Below, piece by piece: positions 1 through 11,950 of a stretch of 64,000 nucleotides of DNA (the stretch's first letter is position 1; each line of letters opens with the position of its first letter). The translations under genes were made by a program, and so were the position numbers. The DNA is from Aliamphritea spongicola (GTDB taxonomy: Bacteria > Pseudomonadota > Gammaproteobacteria > Pseudomonadales > Balneatricaceae). Location of the stretch: assembly GCA_024347235.1 (NCBI GenBank), contig AP025283.1, positions 1,488,001 through 1,552,000 on the forward strand, given 5' to 3'. The notes beneath the pieces are model-generated. The model saw nothing but the letters and a program-made list of their open reading frames with translations, ran no database searches and was not told the origin of the DNA.

Positions 1-1265
1 TTTCAGGATAACTACGCGGACCTTCATGCCCGTCCGTTTCCGGTAGCCACTACACCGGTGCGGGTTTCGCATATGACGCTGTTGCATACCGGCACGGATC
101 ATTATCCCCGTGAGCTGAAGCACCTGCGGAGCCTGTGTAAACGCTACAGTATCAATCCGCCGTCAGAAGGGGATGTCTGCTTTTATCAGAGCTTTGGTGA
201 ATTTGAAGTGCGCTGGGAACGGCATACTGAGTTCAGCAGTTATACCTTTTGCTGAAGGGTAAGAGCACGCAGTGTTTTGCTCAGCCGGCGATTAGCCTGT
301 TACCGGATGACTGGATCAGTGAACTGCCTGGTGAAGTGGTTGCGGCGTTGCATATCGAAGGCATCGACAGTGAAACCGCTGTGGTGGATAAAGAAACCCT
401 GCGCCCCTGTTTTGAAGGCCAGCGGCTGATTGCTTCCCAGCTGGGGAATGAAGCGGCCAGCGTCTGGAGTGCCCTGCGCCTGCACAGTGACGGCTTTAAC
501 CGAATCTTGCTGGTCAACAATAGCCTGAATGAATGCCAGACCGGCCGGCTGATCCGTACCCTGCTGGAGCTGGAAGCCTACCGGAATATGATGTTACTGG
601 CGTTCCCGGTGGCACAGCAGACCAGCGCCAGGGTCAGCGATATGGAAACCGAACTGGCGGATCTGTTACGCCAGATCAGTGGTGAGCGGGTCATCAGCGA
701 AGAACGGGAACAGCTGGAAAAACTGTCTGATATGGCTGCTGCAGTAGCGGAGCTGATTGCTGAAACCCGCTACCGGTTTGATGCGGCCCGCGCCTACTAT
801 CAGATGGTTCAGAGCCGGCTTGAAGACTTGCAGGAAACTGAACTCAACGGCCTGCAAACCATGTCGGCGTTTATTGAACACCGTCTGGGCCCTGCTTTCC
901 GGACAACGGAAGCTACCAAGCGCCGTCTGGATGACCTGTCCAGCCGGGTAGACCGGGCCAGTGACTTCCTGCGTACCCGGGTGGATATGGCAATCGAAGC
1001 GCAGAATCAGGCGTTACTGCAATCCATGGACAAGCGGGCCCAGCTGCAGTTTCGTTTACAGCAGACGGTCGAAGGCCTGTCGATTGTGGTCATCACCTAT
1101 TATGTACTTGCACTGTGTGGCGTTCTGTTCGAAGCAGCGGTGCCGTTTACGCCGGGAATGGATGTGGGCACGCTCAAGGCAGCCTTCCTTCCGGTCGTAC
1201 TTGCCGGCGTCTGGCTGGTGACCCACCGGGTGAAGAAGCATCTGAACCGGGACGCTGAAAACTGA
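1..1265 (+). CDS. DUF3422 family membrane-anchored protein (5' end outside window, one frameshift)
   Basis: Uncharacterised protein of the DUF3422 (COG4949) family; no biochemical role is known. The reading frame is open from the first base and includes the family's early LHARPFP motif, so the true start lies upstream. A long central helical or coiled-coil part follows (about 420-1060). Two hydrophobic C-terminal segments (about 1078-1140 and 1168-1215) should anchor it in the inner membrane. The frame shifts by one base near 245-262, in a TTTT run. Restoring one T joins the two halves (…YTF to LLKGKS…), so this is probably a sequence error. No neighbour suggests a function. Family assignment is fairly sure; function unknown. 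Confidence 0.75.
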
Positions 1266-1273
1266 CCGGCCAG

Positions 1274-1300
1274 GTAACATCCTGCCAAGTGTTACGTTTT
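1274..1300 (+). terminator. Weak candidate terminator after the DUF3422 gene
   Basis: A 6-bp stem (GTAACA at 1274-1279 with TGTTAC at 1290-1295) is followed by GTTTT. It lies 9 bases after the stop codon. The stem is short, so termination is uncertain. Confidence 0.35.
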
Positions 1301-1377
1301 GTAAAGCTGTTTGTAAATCCACGGGCAGCTACGTAGCATGGACCCTTTGCAGGTCAGTTTGAGGCACAGGAATTTTC

Positions 1378-2385
1378 ATGGATTCGGTTACGCAGATAGC
1401 GCTGGGTGCAGCGCTGGGGCAAGCAGTATTAGGCCATAAAGTCGGTTACCGGGCGGCCCTGTGGGGTGGTGCTCTGGCAACCCTGCCGGATCTGGATGTA
1501 TTTGTTTCCATGGGCGGTGCCGTGGCGGACTTTACCTATCACCGCAGCTTCAGCCATTCGCTGATTACCCTGACATTGCTGACGCCGTTGCTGGCCTGGC
1601 TGATCAATAAACTCCATGGTCAGTATCCGGATCTGCAGCGCCGCTGGCTGTTGCTGGTCTGGCTGGCACTGGTGACCCATCCAATTCTCGACAGCTTTAC
1701 CATATACGGCACCCAGCTGTTCTGGCCGTTGCCGGTGGAGCCGACGGGCTCCGGCAGTATATTTATCATTGATCCGCTGTATACGGTGCCGCTGTTATTG
1801 GGTGTTGTGTTGGCGCTGGCCTCCCGGCAGGCTGACTGGGGGCGCAAGATGAACCGTGTCGGCCTGGCATTCAGCAGTCTGTATCTGATCTGGGGCCTGT
1901 CTGCACAGGCGTATGTCACCGGCATAGCGGAAGAAAATCTGGCTGCTTCGACGGACAAAAACACGCCGGATAAGGAACTGCTGGTAACGGCTGGGCCGTT
2001 CAATACACTGCTCTGGCGGGTGCTGGTGATGCAGGATGACGGTTATCTGGAAGGCTATTATTCCCTGTTTGATCCGGATCGCCGGATCGAATTCGAGCAC
2101 TACTCAAGCCAGCCGGAGTTGTTGTCGGGCTTGCAGGATCACTGGCCGGTCAGCCGCCTGCAGTGGTTCAGTAAAGGCTTCTTTAAAGTTGAAAGTGCCG
2201 GCAATAATGATGTGATTATCTCTGATCTGCGGATGGGCGCAGAGCCCGCTTACGTATTCACTTTTAAGGTCGCTGAGCAGAAGGGCGAAGATATTGTGCC
2301 TGTGACCGATCAGCGCATTGAACAACCCCGTGACTGGGGGCTGGCAAAACAGTTACTGCAGCGAATAGTCAGCCGCGATAACTGA
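1378..2385 (+). CDS. YdjM/YbcI-type membrane-bound metal-dependent hydrolase
   Basis: Integral inner-membrane protein of the PF04307/COG1988 family, named for its homology to metal-dependent hydrolases; no substrate is established. It opens with the family signature MDSVTQIALGAALGQAVLG. Conserved acidic and histidine residues sit between the first membrane helices (TLPDLDVF, then YHRSFSHS at about residues 55-62, then THPILDSFT at about 100-108), which is the expected metal-ligand pattern. Several more hydrophobic segments reach to about residue 180; a soluble C-terminal half follows. The ATG at 1378 is preceded by GAGGCACAGGAA. The frame is intact at 335 residues, a normal family length. It is a single-gene unit closed by the hairpin at 2396. 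Confidence 0.8.
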   Translation: MDSVTQIALGAALGQAVLGHKVGYRAALWGGALATLPDLDVFVSMGGAVADFTYHRSFSHSLITLTLLTPLLAWLINKLHGQYPDLQRRWLLLVWLALVTHPILDSFTIYGTQLFWPLPVEPTGSGSIFIIDPLYTVPLLLGVVLALASRQADWGRKMNRVGLAFSSLYLIWGLSAQAYVTGIAEENLAASTDKNTPDKELLVTAGPFNTLLWRVLVMQDDGYLEGYYSLFDPDRRIEFEHYSSQPELLSGLQDHWPVSRLQWFSKGFFKVESAGNNDVIISDLRMGAEPAYVFTFKVAEQKGEDIVPVTDQRIEQPRDWGLAKQLLQRIVSRDN

Positions 2386-2395
2386 GTTTTGACAG

Positions 2396-2426
2396 ACACC
2401 GGTGAGGAAATCCTGCCGGTGTTTTT
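2396..2426 (+). terminator. Rho-independent terminator
   Basis: A perfect 7-bp GC-rich stem (ACACCGG at 2396-2402 with CCGGTGT at 2416-2422) runs into a T5 tract, 10 bases after the stop of the YdjM-type gene. Confidence 0.8.
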
Positions 2427-2594
2427 CGTGGTATCTGCTGCTGTCATCTCACTTACCTCTTTGTGGTTAAATCTCCCTCTGGACGCCGGGCTGATATTCC
2501 CATAACCTGCCTGTTCACTTTTTAAGATGCGCTGTTTGGGTGCATGCTTCTTCATGCTGCGCGGGCAGCAAATTGCGTCAGGGATGCGAACCGG

Positions 2595-3538
2595 ATGAAT
2601 TTCAGAGACACCTTACTGGGCCTCATTATTGTGGTGGTCTGGGGGTTCAATTTTGTGGTCATTGCCTGGGGGCTGGAAGGTATGCCGCCGCTGTTACTGG
2701 GCGGGCTGCGTTTTCTGCTGGTGGCCGCACTTGGTTGCTGGTTTGTGGCCCGGCCGGATGTACCGCTGCGCTGGCTGCTGGCTTACGGTCTGACCCTGGG
2801 CTTCGCACAGTTCGCTTTGCTCTTTACGGCCATGCATCTGGGGATGCCGGCGGGGCTGGCGTCACTGGTACTGCAATCGCAGGCATTCTTTACCCTGATA
2901 CTGGCGGCTTTCTGGCTGAAGGAAGATATCCGCCGTTACCAGTTACTGGCGATTATGATTGCGGCTTCAGGGCTGGTGCTCATTGGCTGGGGTGACCTGT
3001 GGTTTATGTCTGCGGCGCTACAGCAGAATATGACCGCCATCGGCTTTGGCCTGACAATCGCCGCAGCAGTGGCCTGGGCACTGGGGAATATCGTAAACCG
3101 GCAAATTCATCAGCACGGTTTTAACCGCAATAAAAATGGCGCTATCAGTCTGGTGGTGTGGTCGGCGTGGATTCCGCCGCTGCCGTTTTTGCACTCTCCC
3201 TGTATCTTGAAGGGCCTTTAATAGAAAATGCACTGCTGAATATTGGTTTCAGCTCAGTATTTGCGCTGGTGTATCTGGCGCTGATAGCCACCATTCTTGG
3301 CTACAGCCTTTGGGGCTATTTACTGAGCAGTTATCCGGTATCGCAGGTTGCGCCGTTAACGCTTGGCGTACCTGTGGTGGGGCTGAGCTGTGCCGCCTGG
3401 TTACTGGACGAACAGCTGAGCAGCATCCAGTGGCTGGGTATATTCCTGGTACTGGCCGGATTGGGTGTGAATATGCGCGGGCCACAATTGTTACGCTGGC
3501 TACGCCGCAGCGGTAAAGCAACTGCCGCAGAACAGTAA
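2595..3538 (+). CDS. EamA/DMT-family exporter (one frameshift)
   Basis: Drug/metabolite transporter of the EamA (RhaT/YdcZ-like) family, expected to have ten membrane helices in two EamA repeats and to export small metabolites or amino acids; substrate unknown. The repaired protein is about 315 residues. It begins MNFRDTLLGLIIVVVWGFNF, the usual first helix with a WG-N-F pattern. The frame changes inside T5 at 3186-3190: adding one T turns LPFL into LPFFALSLYLEG and continues to the stop at 3538. Upstream in-frame starts exist, but 2595 gives a normal N-terminus. A short GC hairpin (GGCTGC/GCAGCC, about 3555-3570) separates it from sbcD. Confidence 0.85.
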
Positions 3539-3592
3539 ACACAACGAGTTAAATGGCTGCCCCGGCAGCCGGTGAAAGAGTTAAAGAATCAC

Positions 3593-5290
<1,698 letters not shown>

Positions 5291-5302
5291 GGGCTCAGAC
5301 GC

Positions 5303-8300
5303 ATGAAAATTTTAAGTTTACGGCTGAAGAACCTTAACTCCCTGCAGGGAGTGGAAGCTGGACTTCACCCAGTCACCTTTTGTGGACAATGGTCTGTTCG
5401 CCATTATCGGCGCCACCGGTGCCGGTAAAACTACGTTGCTGGATGCCATTTGTCTGGCCCTTTATCACCGGACGCCCCGGCTGAATAACTTCTCCAAAAA
5501 CAGCAATGAAATGATGACCCGCGGCTGTGCGGAATGTCTGGCTGAAGTGGAGTTTGAAGTGCGGGGGCAGGGCTACCGGGCATTCTGGAGCCAGCGCCGT
5601 TCACGGGATTCGGTAACCGGTAATCTGCAGGATGCCAAAGTTGAACTGGCCCGCATCAGCGACGGTAAAATTCTTGCCAGCCAGGTGAACAAAAACTCCG
5701 GCAGACGGAAGAGCTGACCGGGCTGGATTTCAGCCGCTTTACCAAATCCATGATGCTTTCACAGGGGCAGTTCGCGGCCTTTCTGAATGCCGATGCTAAC
5801 GACCGGGCAGAGCTGCTGGAAGAACTGACCGGTACTGAAATCTATGGCAAGATTTCTGAGCGGGTTTACGAAAAGCACAAAGAAAGTAAGGCCCATCTGG
5901 AGGCTCTCGGACCGGTCTCGCGGCTTACTCACTGCTCAGTGCTGAAGAAACCGCCGAGCTGCAAACGCAAACCATACAGCTGCAGCAGCAAAGCGGTGCG
6001 CTGGAACAGCAGATTAAACAGCTTCAGCAAACACTGCACCGGCAGCAACAGCTCGCCGATGCAACGGCGCAAGTGACTGCAGCCCGGCAGGAACTGCACA
6101 ACAGTGAACAGCAGCAACAGCTTCACGGGGCTGATTTTGAACGGCTGACCCGCGCACAACCGGCAGAAGCGTTACGCCAGCCTTTGCACAACCTGCAGCG
6201 GCAGCGTGAACAACTGCAACAGATTCTGGAACAACAGCAGGGACTGCAGCAGCAAACTGAAAGTCAGCAAAAGAACAGCAACAGTCTGAACAGCTGAAAC
6301 AGAGCACTGAACAGCAAAGTCAGGCGGCACAGGCCGAGCAACAGGCGCTGGATACCCTGCTGACGGAACAGGTCATTCCGCTGGATGAAAAGATCAAAGC
6401 TCTGCAAGAGCAGCAGACCGCAAAACAGACAGAACAGCGTCAGGCCAGTGAACAGTTACAGGGGCTGACTAAAGGCTCGGATCAGCAGCGGCAGCTGGCG
6501 GAATGCCAGAGCCGGGAAGTAGAACTGAAAGAGCAACTGACGAAAATTACAACCGTTACGCCACAGATTGCCCGTCTGGCGGAACAGCTGTCCGGCTGGA
6601 AGGTTAAGTTTGAATCCTTGCAGCGGTTACACCGTGAAACCGCAAAAGCTAATGAAAACCTGCGTAACGGCCAGCAACAGCTGACCGACAGCCAGCAACA
6701 GCAAGACGTGCTTAAAGCTGAACTGAGTCGTGCGGAAGAACAGCTGAGCGGGCTGGATGCCGAGCTTTCCACTCTGCAGGCAAAGATTGCTGAACAGCCG
6801 GTCAGCGCAGATGAAACAGTACAGCAGCAGGAAGAACAGCGCTTTAATCAGCTGTATCAGGCCCGGGTTGAAATGGACAGCCTGACAGCAGCCTGGCTGC
6901 AAAATCAGCAACGGCAGCAGGAAGGTCTTGCTGCTGATACACAGCGGCTACAGCAGCTGGAACAGCTAAATACTCAGCGTGAAGAATTCCGCCAGCTCTA
7001 CGTAACCCATCAGCAAAGCCGTAAAGATTTACAGGTGATGCTGGAACAGGAACGGAAAATTGCTGATCTGACCCAGCTGCGTGAACAGCTGGAAGCTGAT
7101 CAGCCATGCCCGCTGTGCGGTTCAAAAGAACATCCATTGGTGGACGAATACCGCAGCCTGGATGTACCTGAAACTCAGCAACGCTTTGCCGCTGTCGAAC
7201 AGGAGCTCGAAAGGTTAAGCAGCAGGGCATGAACGTTGCCGGGGAGATCAAAGTACTGACGACCCAGCAGCAGGAATGGCAAACACTGCTGCAACAATTA
7301 CAGGCCGAACAGCAAAGCAGTGAGCAGCGCTGGCAGACAATCTGCCAGCAGCTGAATATCCAGCTGGTTTTGGGCGATCAGCAGGCACTGCAGCAGTTCC
7401 ATACCGATATGCAGGGCCAGCAGGAAGCCTTCCAGCAGGCGCGCCAGCAGGTGATGCAGTTACAGCAACAGCAAACAGAACTGCAAAAACGCCGTGCCCA
7501 GACCACTGAGCGGACACAGGGCCTGCGTCAGCAGCTGCAGCAGGTGAGTGGCTTCCTCAGCAAACAGGATGAAGAAGTACAGCGGCTGCAAACCAGCCGG
7601 CAGGAATACCTCACCGGTGCCGGGCAAACTGTCAGTGAACTGGAAGCAGCTATCGCTTCTCAGGGCTTGCCGGTGCCGGATCTTAACGACGCTGAAATCT
7701 GTGAGAACTGGTTACAGCAGCAGGAAATTCTGGTGTCCGACTGGCAGACCTGCCGTGAAGAGACAGACAAACTTCAGCAGCAGCGTCAGCAATTGCAGGA
7801 AGCAATGGCGGAACAGCTGCAACAACAGCAACAGCTGGAGCAAAAGGTTAAAGAGCTGCAGACAGAACTCAGTTCAGTGAACACTACACTGCAGGAGTTG
7901 CAGACAAAACGTCAGGATATTTTCGGCGCAGTGGACACGTCAGTAGCCCGTCAACAGGCAGCCGATAAATCAGCTGCTGCCCGACAGGCTACCGAACAGG
8001 CACAGCAAGCCTATCAGCAGTTGCACAGTCAGCTGCAGCAGTTAAGCGGCCAGCTGACTGAACTGAACAGTCGGATGGAAAACCAGCAAACCGAACTGGC
8101 GGCTACAGAACAAAGCTGGCAGACACAACTGGCCGACAGTATTTTCAGTGATGAAGCTGAACTGCTCGCTGCCATGCTGGAGCCGGAAGAACAGACCCGC
8201 CTCACAGAGCAGCAAAAGCAGATCGAGCTGAAAATCAACGCCGCCAAAACACGGCTGGAGCAGACCGAACAGCAACTGGCCGCCCTGCAGCCGGAAACCG

Positions 8301-9054
8301 GCACTGAAGAACCGCAGGCAGAAGGTGAAGCACAAACTCCTGAAGCTCAGACCCCTGAAGTGCTGACTGCTCAGCTGGAAAACCTGCAAACCGAACACCG
8401 TGAACTGATCGAAGCACAGGGCCGCAACAGCCACCGGCTGGAAGACGACCAGCGTAAACGCTCAGAACAGGCCCGCTTGCTGGAAGACATTCAGCAGTGT
8501 GAAGCGGACTACGAAGACGTAGGCTATCTCACCAGCCTCATCGGCTCACAAAAGGCGATAAATTCCGTAAGTTTGCTCAGAGCCTGACGCTGGAACATCT
8601 GGTGCACCTGGCCAACATCCAGCTCAACCGCCTGCACGGCCGTTACCAGCTGAAACCCAAACAGGATCAGGCCGAAGCACTGGAACTGCAGGTAGTAGAC
8701 ACCTGGCAGGGCGATGCGGTGCGGGACACCAAAACCCTCTCCGGCGGTGAAAGCTTCCTGGTCAGCCTCGCACTTGCACTGGCCCTTTCTGATCTGGTCA
8801 GCCAGAAAACCAGCATCGACTCTCTGTTCCTCGACGAAGGCTTCGGCACCTTGGACAGTGCCACCCTGGACATCGCCCTGGACGCACTGGATAACCTCAA
8901 CGCCAGCGGCAAAATGATCGGCGTCATCAGCCACGTCGCCGCCCTGAAAGAAAGGGTACCGGTACAGATCCGAGTCAGAAAAACCAGCGGCGTCGGCATC
9001 AGTAAACTAGATGATCAGTTTGCCTGTGTGGGTGAGCTGGAAGAAACGGTTTAG
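5303..9054 (+). CDS. sbcC: Exonuclease SbcC, Rad50-like ATPase (multiple frameshifts)
   Basis: SMC/Rad50-type ATPase partner of SbcD. The start at 5303 (MKILSLRLKNLNSLQG) is the canonical SbcC N-terminus. Walker A GATGAGKTTLLDAICLALY lies near 5408-5465, with a Q-loop region around MLSQGQFAAFL at 5753-5786. Very long Gln/Glu-rich coiled coils flank a zinc-hook CPLCGSKEHP near 7108-7137. The signature LSGGESFLVSLALALALSDL starts near 8737, Walker B/D-loop LDEGFGTLDSATLD near 8829, and the switch His is in ISHV near 8927. Total length is about 1,250 residues, somewhat longer than the roughly 1,050 of E. coli because the coils are long. At least six frame changes occur (near 5350, 5695, 5915, 6285, 7215 and 8555). 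All motifs line up in order, so the gene is likely intact in the organism. Confidence 0.9.
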
Positions 9055-9062
9055 ATCTGAAA

Positions 9063-9093
9063 AAGTGGGTACTGCTTAATGTAGTGCCTACTT
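9063..9093 (+). terminator. Hairpin after sbcC, possible terminator
   Basis: An 11-bp stem with two G-U pairs (AAGTGGGTACT at 9063-9073 with AGTGCCTACTT at 9083-9093) lies 9 bases after the sbcC stop. Only a weak T-rich stretch (GTTTAT) follows, so termination is plausible but not certain. Its 3' arm reappears in inverted orientation at 9909-9918, beyond the next gene. Confidence 0.45.
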
Positions 9094-9232
9094 GTTTATA
9101 ATCGGTTTTTCGGTTTATTGAACGTTTATTCTATTTCTTATCCAGAGCCTTAAGCTAATAAGATTATTTGTGTAATCATTTTTATATGTTGAGATTTGAG
9201 GTGCTTAAGATTATTCAATAAGGAGGTTTTTC

Positions 9233-9836
9233 ATGGAGAATGAGTATCGTATAAGCATGCAGCAGAATTATTTTTGCTTATGCTTATCTCAAATTAAAGA
9301 GTATGAGTCTATCTGTGAGTACATTGAGGAGTTAAACGCTAAACAAGTCAGTGAAAATGAAATTCATATTGTTGAAATGAATTTGGCGGTGCAATATGAA
9401 CGTCGAGAGCGGGCGATGTTAGCACCAATCGTTTTTGCCGCTATGTGTATAGAAGCATTTGTTTATGATTATGGTGCTTCACATTTAGGGGATGCTTATA
9501 TAAAGAAATATCTGGATAAGTTGGATATTACTTCCAAGCTAGTCGTTGTCACTGATCTAGTAACAGGTGAAAAGTTTCCTACAGAAGGGCAAGCCTTTGA
9601 AGGATTAAAAATCTTGTGAAAAGTCGAAATAGTTTAGTTCATTTTAAATCAAAAAGTTTGATATAAATGACTTAGGAAAAGCTGCTAAATTTCGAAAAGA
9701 ATTAAATGATAAGTTAGAAAAATCGATGTATGAATCAGTAGAGACTATCCGTCTGATTATGAAGGAGATGGACAGGATTCATGGTTTTCGTGGTTTCTAT
9801 GAATACTCGGTAGAACCTTTGCAGTGTCATGCGTAA
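9233..9836 (+). CDS. Probable HEPN-superfamily protein in an AT-rich patch (two frameshifts)
   Basis: Unrecognised at family level, but with features of HEPN proteins, an all-helical superfamily rich in RNases of toxin-antitoxin and defence systems. The repaired protein is about 201 residues. It has a helix IVFAAMCIEAFVYDYG (66-81, resembling the EAF-type HEPN core helix) and, at 132-137, RNSLVH, an exact R-x4-H motif, followed by FKSK. Two single-base losses interrupt it: A5 at 9607-9611, and TTT at 9657-9659, after which SFDINDLGKAAKFRKELN continues to the stop at 9834-9836. A strong AAGGAGG precedes the ATG by 9 bases. It is clearly more AT-rich than sbcC and the downstream genes, so recent acquisition is likely. 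No nucleotidyltransferase antitoxin is adjacent. Confidence 0.6.
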
Positions 9837-9935
9837 TTGCTAGCTTAACTTCAAGTTTCTCTTGAATGTTTAAGTGCTGCTTTCTCTCTTTTTCGGGAGA
9901 TGAGTTTAAAGTAGGCACCCCGATTCCCCTTCTGT

Positions 9936-10130
9936 GCAGCCGAGCATTACAGCTAACAACAGATCAGCCGGAGAAATTGTTTGAGGTCGCGAAGCGGCCG
10001 AGTTTTTCGAAGGCCTGTTGTTAGTGAAACGCGCAGGAATCCGGCGAAGCCGGACAAACAGTGGGGCGGCCTTTAGATTGTTAAGACCTTTAGCCGTTTA
10101 AAGGTCTTGACTCGACGAAGTCGAAACAGA
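9936..10130. other. Highly structured non-coding element with nested hairpins
   Basis: About 200 bases with no coding frame but at least five stems. An outer 10-bp arm pair CTAACAACAG (9953-9962) / CTGTTGTTAG (10015-10024) encloses GGTCGC-GAA-GCGGCC. Then come TCCGGC-GAA-GCCGGA (10040-10054), AAGACCTTTA/TAAAGGTCTT (10083-10108) and TCGAC-GAA-GTCGA (10112-10124). Three stems share a GAA loop. The composition and the GTGGGGCGGCC stretch recall intergenic repeat elements common in gammaproteobacterial genomes, but I cannot name a family and see no second copy in this window. It could be a folded RNA, a repeat remnant or an insertion hot spot. Confidence 0.5.
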
Positions 10131-10378
10131 TCATCCCAACTATAAAATCAGCACAATAATAACGACAGCGTCCTTAAGCTCATTCCCAACTAAAAAATCA
10201 ACCAATCTATAGTTTATACCGTTATCTACTAATCCATTCCTCAAATAAACCAGTTAACCACCCCTAAGCAGGTACTTCCCCAATGCCCATCACCCATCGC
10301 CCATCCACACCAACAGCAAAGCCCCCAGCGACTATCCTTAATACATAAAGAACCCAGCAACGCCATGGAGGAATCCAC
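10131..10378. other. Intergenic, little recognisable content
   Basis: No gene is visible. It holds three tandem CCCATCN heptads (10286-10306) and an AT-rich stretch at about 10140-10260. A promoter for the SpoIIAA-like gene presumably lies here, but no convincing -35/-10 pair stands out. Confidence 0.4.
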
Positions 10379-10737
10379 ATGTTAGAAATGATCGACACAG
10401 GCATCGACAATGCCGTCGCATTCCGGATTGCCGGCAAAATCACCGAACAGGATATGACCCTGGTTCTGGATGCCCAAAGAAAAGTACAACGCTATGGCAG
10501 TATCGTGATTCTGGAAAAATAGAATCTTTCCACGGTGTTGAGCTGGCCGCATTACTGGAAGAATTCCGCTATCTCCGGGAAGTGGGGATGTCCAACATGC
10601 GCAAGGTAGCGATTCAGACGGATAAAACCTGGATCGAACACATCGTTCGCATAGAAGATAAGCTCTTTTCAGGCATCGACATGCAATGCTTTGCTATGGA
10701 CGATGACGCAGCAGCGATTGAGTTTTTGAAAGCCTGA
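10379..10737 (+). CDS. SpoIIAA-like (STAS/SEC14-type) small protein (one frameshift)
   Basis: Small cytoplasmic protein of the PF11964 SpoIIAA-like family; its partners and role are unknown, though STAS folds often act in protein-protein or lipid-linked regulation. It starts MLEMIDTGIDNAVAFRIAGK and ends with the family-like VRIEDKLFSGIDMQCF and AAIEFLKA. One A missing in A5 (10515-10519) creates a false stop after ILEK; adding it gives EKIESFHGVELA and a 120-residue product of normal size. GGAGG at 10367-10371 sits 7 bases before the ATG. It is convergent with the DUF790 gene, whose stop is only a few bases away. Confidence 0.75.
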
Positions 10738-10741
10738 AACT

Positions 10742-11950
10742 TCAGCTCTTAACCGATTCCAGATACCGTTCCAGCGTCTTTTGCAGTCGCGATACCGCCG
10801 GGTAATCACTGAACAAAAGTGACGACTGTTATCCAGATCTTCCAGTGCATCCTGCCGGTCACCGGATGGCAGGCCTTTCAGCAGATACCGGTCGATGGCC
10901 AGAATCAGTGGCTCTTTCATCTTTTCCAGTTCTTCCATACGCTGAATCAGCGGCCCCCGGTGCCAGCGGTGGAATATTTCCAGATATACAGTCACGCCTG
11001 AAGTATGTTGCAGGGTGAAATCCGGAAAGATCAGCCGGCCTTTGGGGCGTTTAATAAACGGGGATTCGGCAACAAAGGTCCAGTCTTCGACGGTTTTTCA
11101 AAGTGGCTGGCAAACAGCCGGACTTCTTCCGGCACATAGGCAGACATATGCCGGTAATGGCTGACCAGCTGTGATGTTTCATCCAGTTTGAGGTTTTTAC
11201 TGCCCGCTTGGGTTTGACCTTTGCGCTGATCTGCCATTGCTCCAGCAGGCAGATAACCGGGAAGAACGAGGCGATCTGCAGGCCGTACTTCTTGGTGCCT
11301 TCCAGCAGGGAGAGTGGCCCGTCGATAACTACTGTGGTTTTGTCCTTCGTTTGCTTAATCTCAGCCAGCAGCCGGAAGAACTTCAGGCATTTGAATATCC
11401 GCCGCAGGTTAGCGGCCGACATTTCCTGGGTGGTCAGGGTTAACGATTGGGTGGACAGTAACAGCGCCTGTACCTGCGCCATGTTGTAGCGTTGCAGTAA
11501 CTGGCGGGGTGAAAAATCCCGCTTTATCCGGGTTAGCTGTTCGAACGCGGGCAGATCCGGGTACAGGGCGGTATCCGGGTCTTGCTGGCTGAGTGCCTGA
11601 ACGGCGGCACGGTATGCTTCCAGTGTCTGAAATTCAGTTTGTTTTAACTGGCTGGCCGCGGCGCTCAGGATGGCATCCCGGCGGCTGCCGGCATCTTCTT
11701 CAGCAAGGGTGAATTCGGCATGGTCCATGAGGATTTTGTACAGGCCTTTGCCGAATTTGAGATTCTGTTGCCCCTGCAGATACAGCTCTGCCTCTGCTTC
11801 AATGGTTTCGCGGGTTTTACCGGTGCCTTCGTTAAATACCGTCAGCAGTTGTTCTGCAAACTGCAGTAGCCCCGGTGCTTCAACATCAATAAAGCCGGGG
11901 ATGATCCGGGTGGATTTAAGGCTGTAAACCTGCAGGTCTTTTGTCAGCAT
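10742..11950 (-). CDS. DUF790 family protein, Bax1-type nuclease partner of XPB helicase (three frameshifts)
   Basis: Member of PF05626 (DUF790). In archaea the homologue Bax1 binds XPB helicase and acts as a structure-specific nuclease; that role is known for archaea and inferred here. It starts MLTKDLQVYSLKSTRIIPGF with the characteristic N-terminal domain. Its ATG overlaps the helicase stop by one base (TGATG), so the two are translationally coupled. Single-base losses occur near 11207, near 11097 (A run before ACCGTCGAAGACTGG) and near 10812 (HFLFSDYP when repaired). The repaired C-terminal part reads KTVEDWTFVAESPFIKR, then LIFPDFTL and YLEIFHRWH; the acidic and Lys/Glu pattern PDF…LEI is typical of a restriction-nuclease-like core. 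About 404 residues, close to the family size. Confidence 0.8.

Noticed and set aside
10286..10306. Possible CRISPR or iteron array (three CCCATCN heptads)
   Set aside because: Only three short tandem copies without spacers, replication genes or cas genes; too weak for either.
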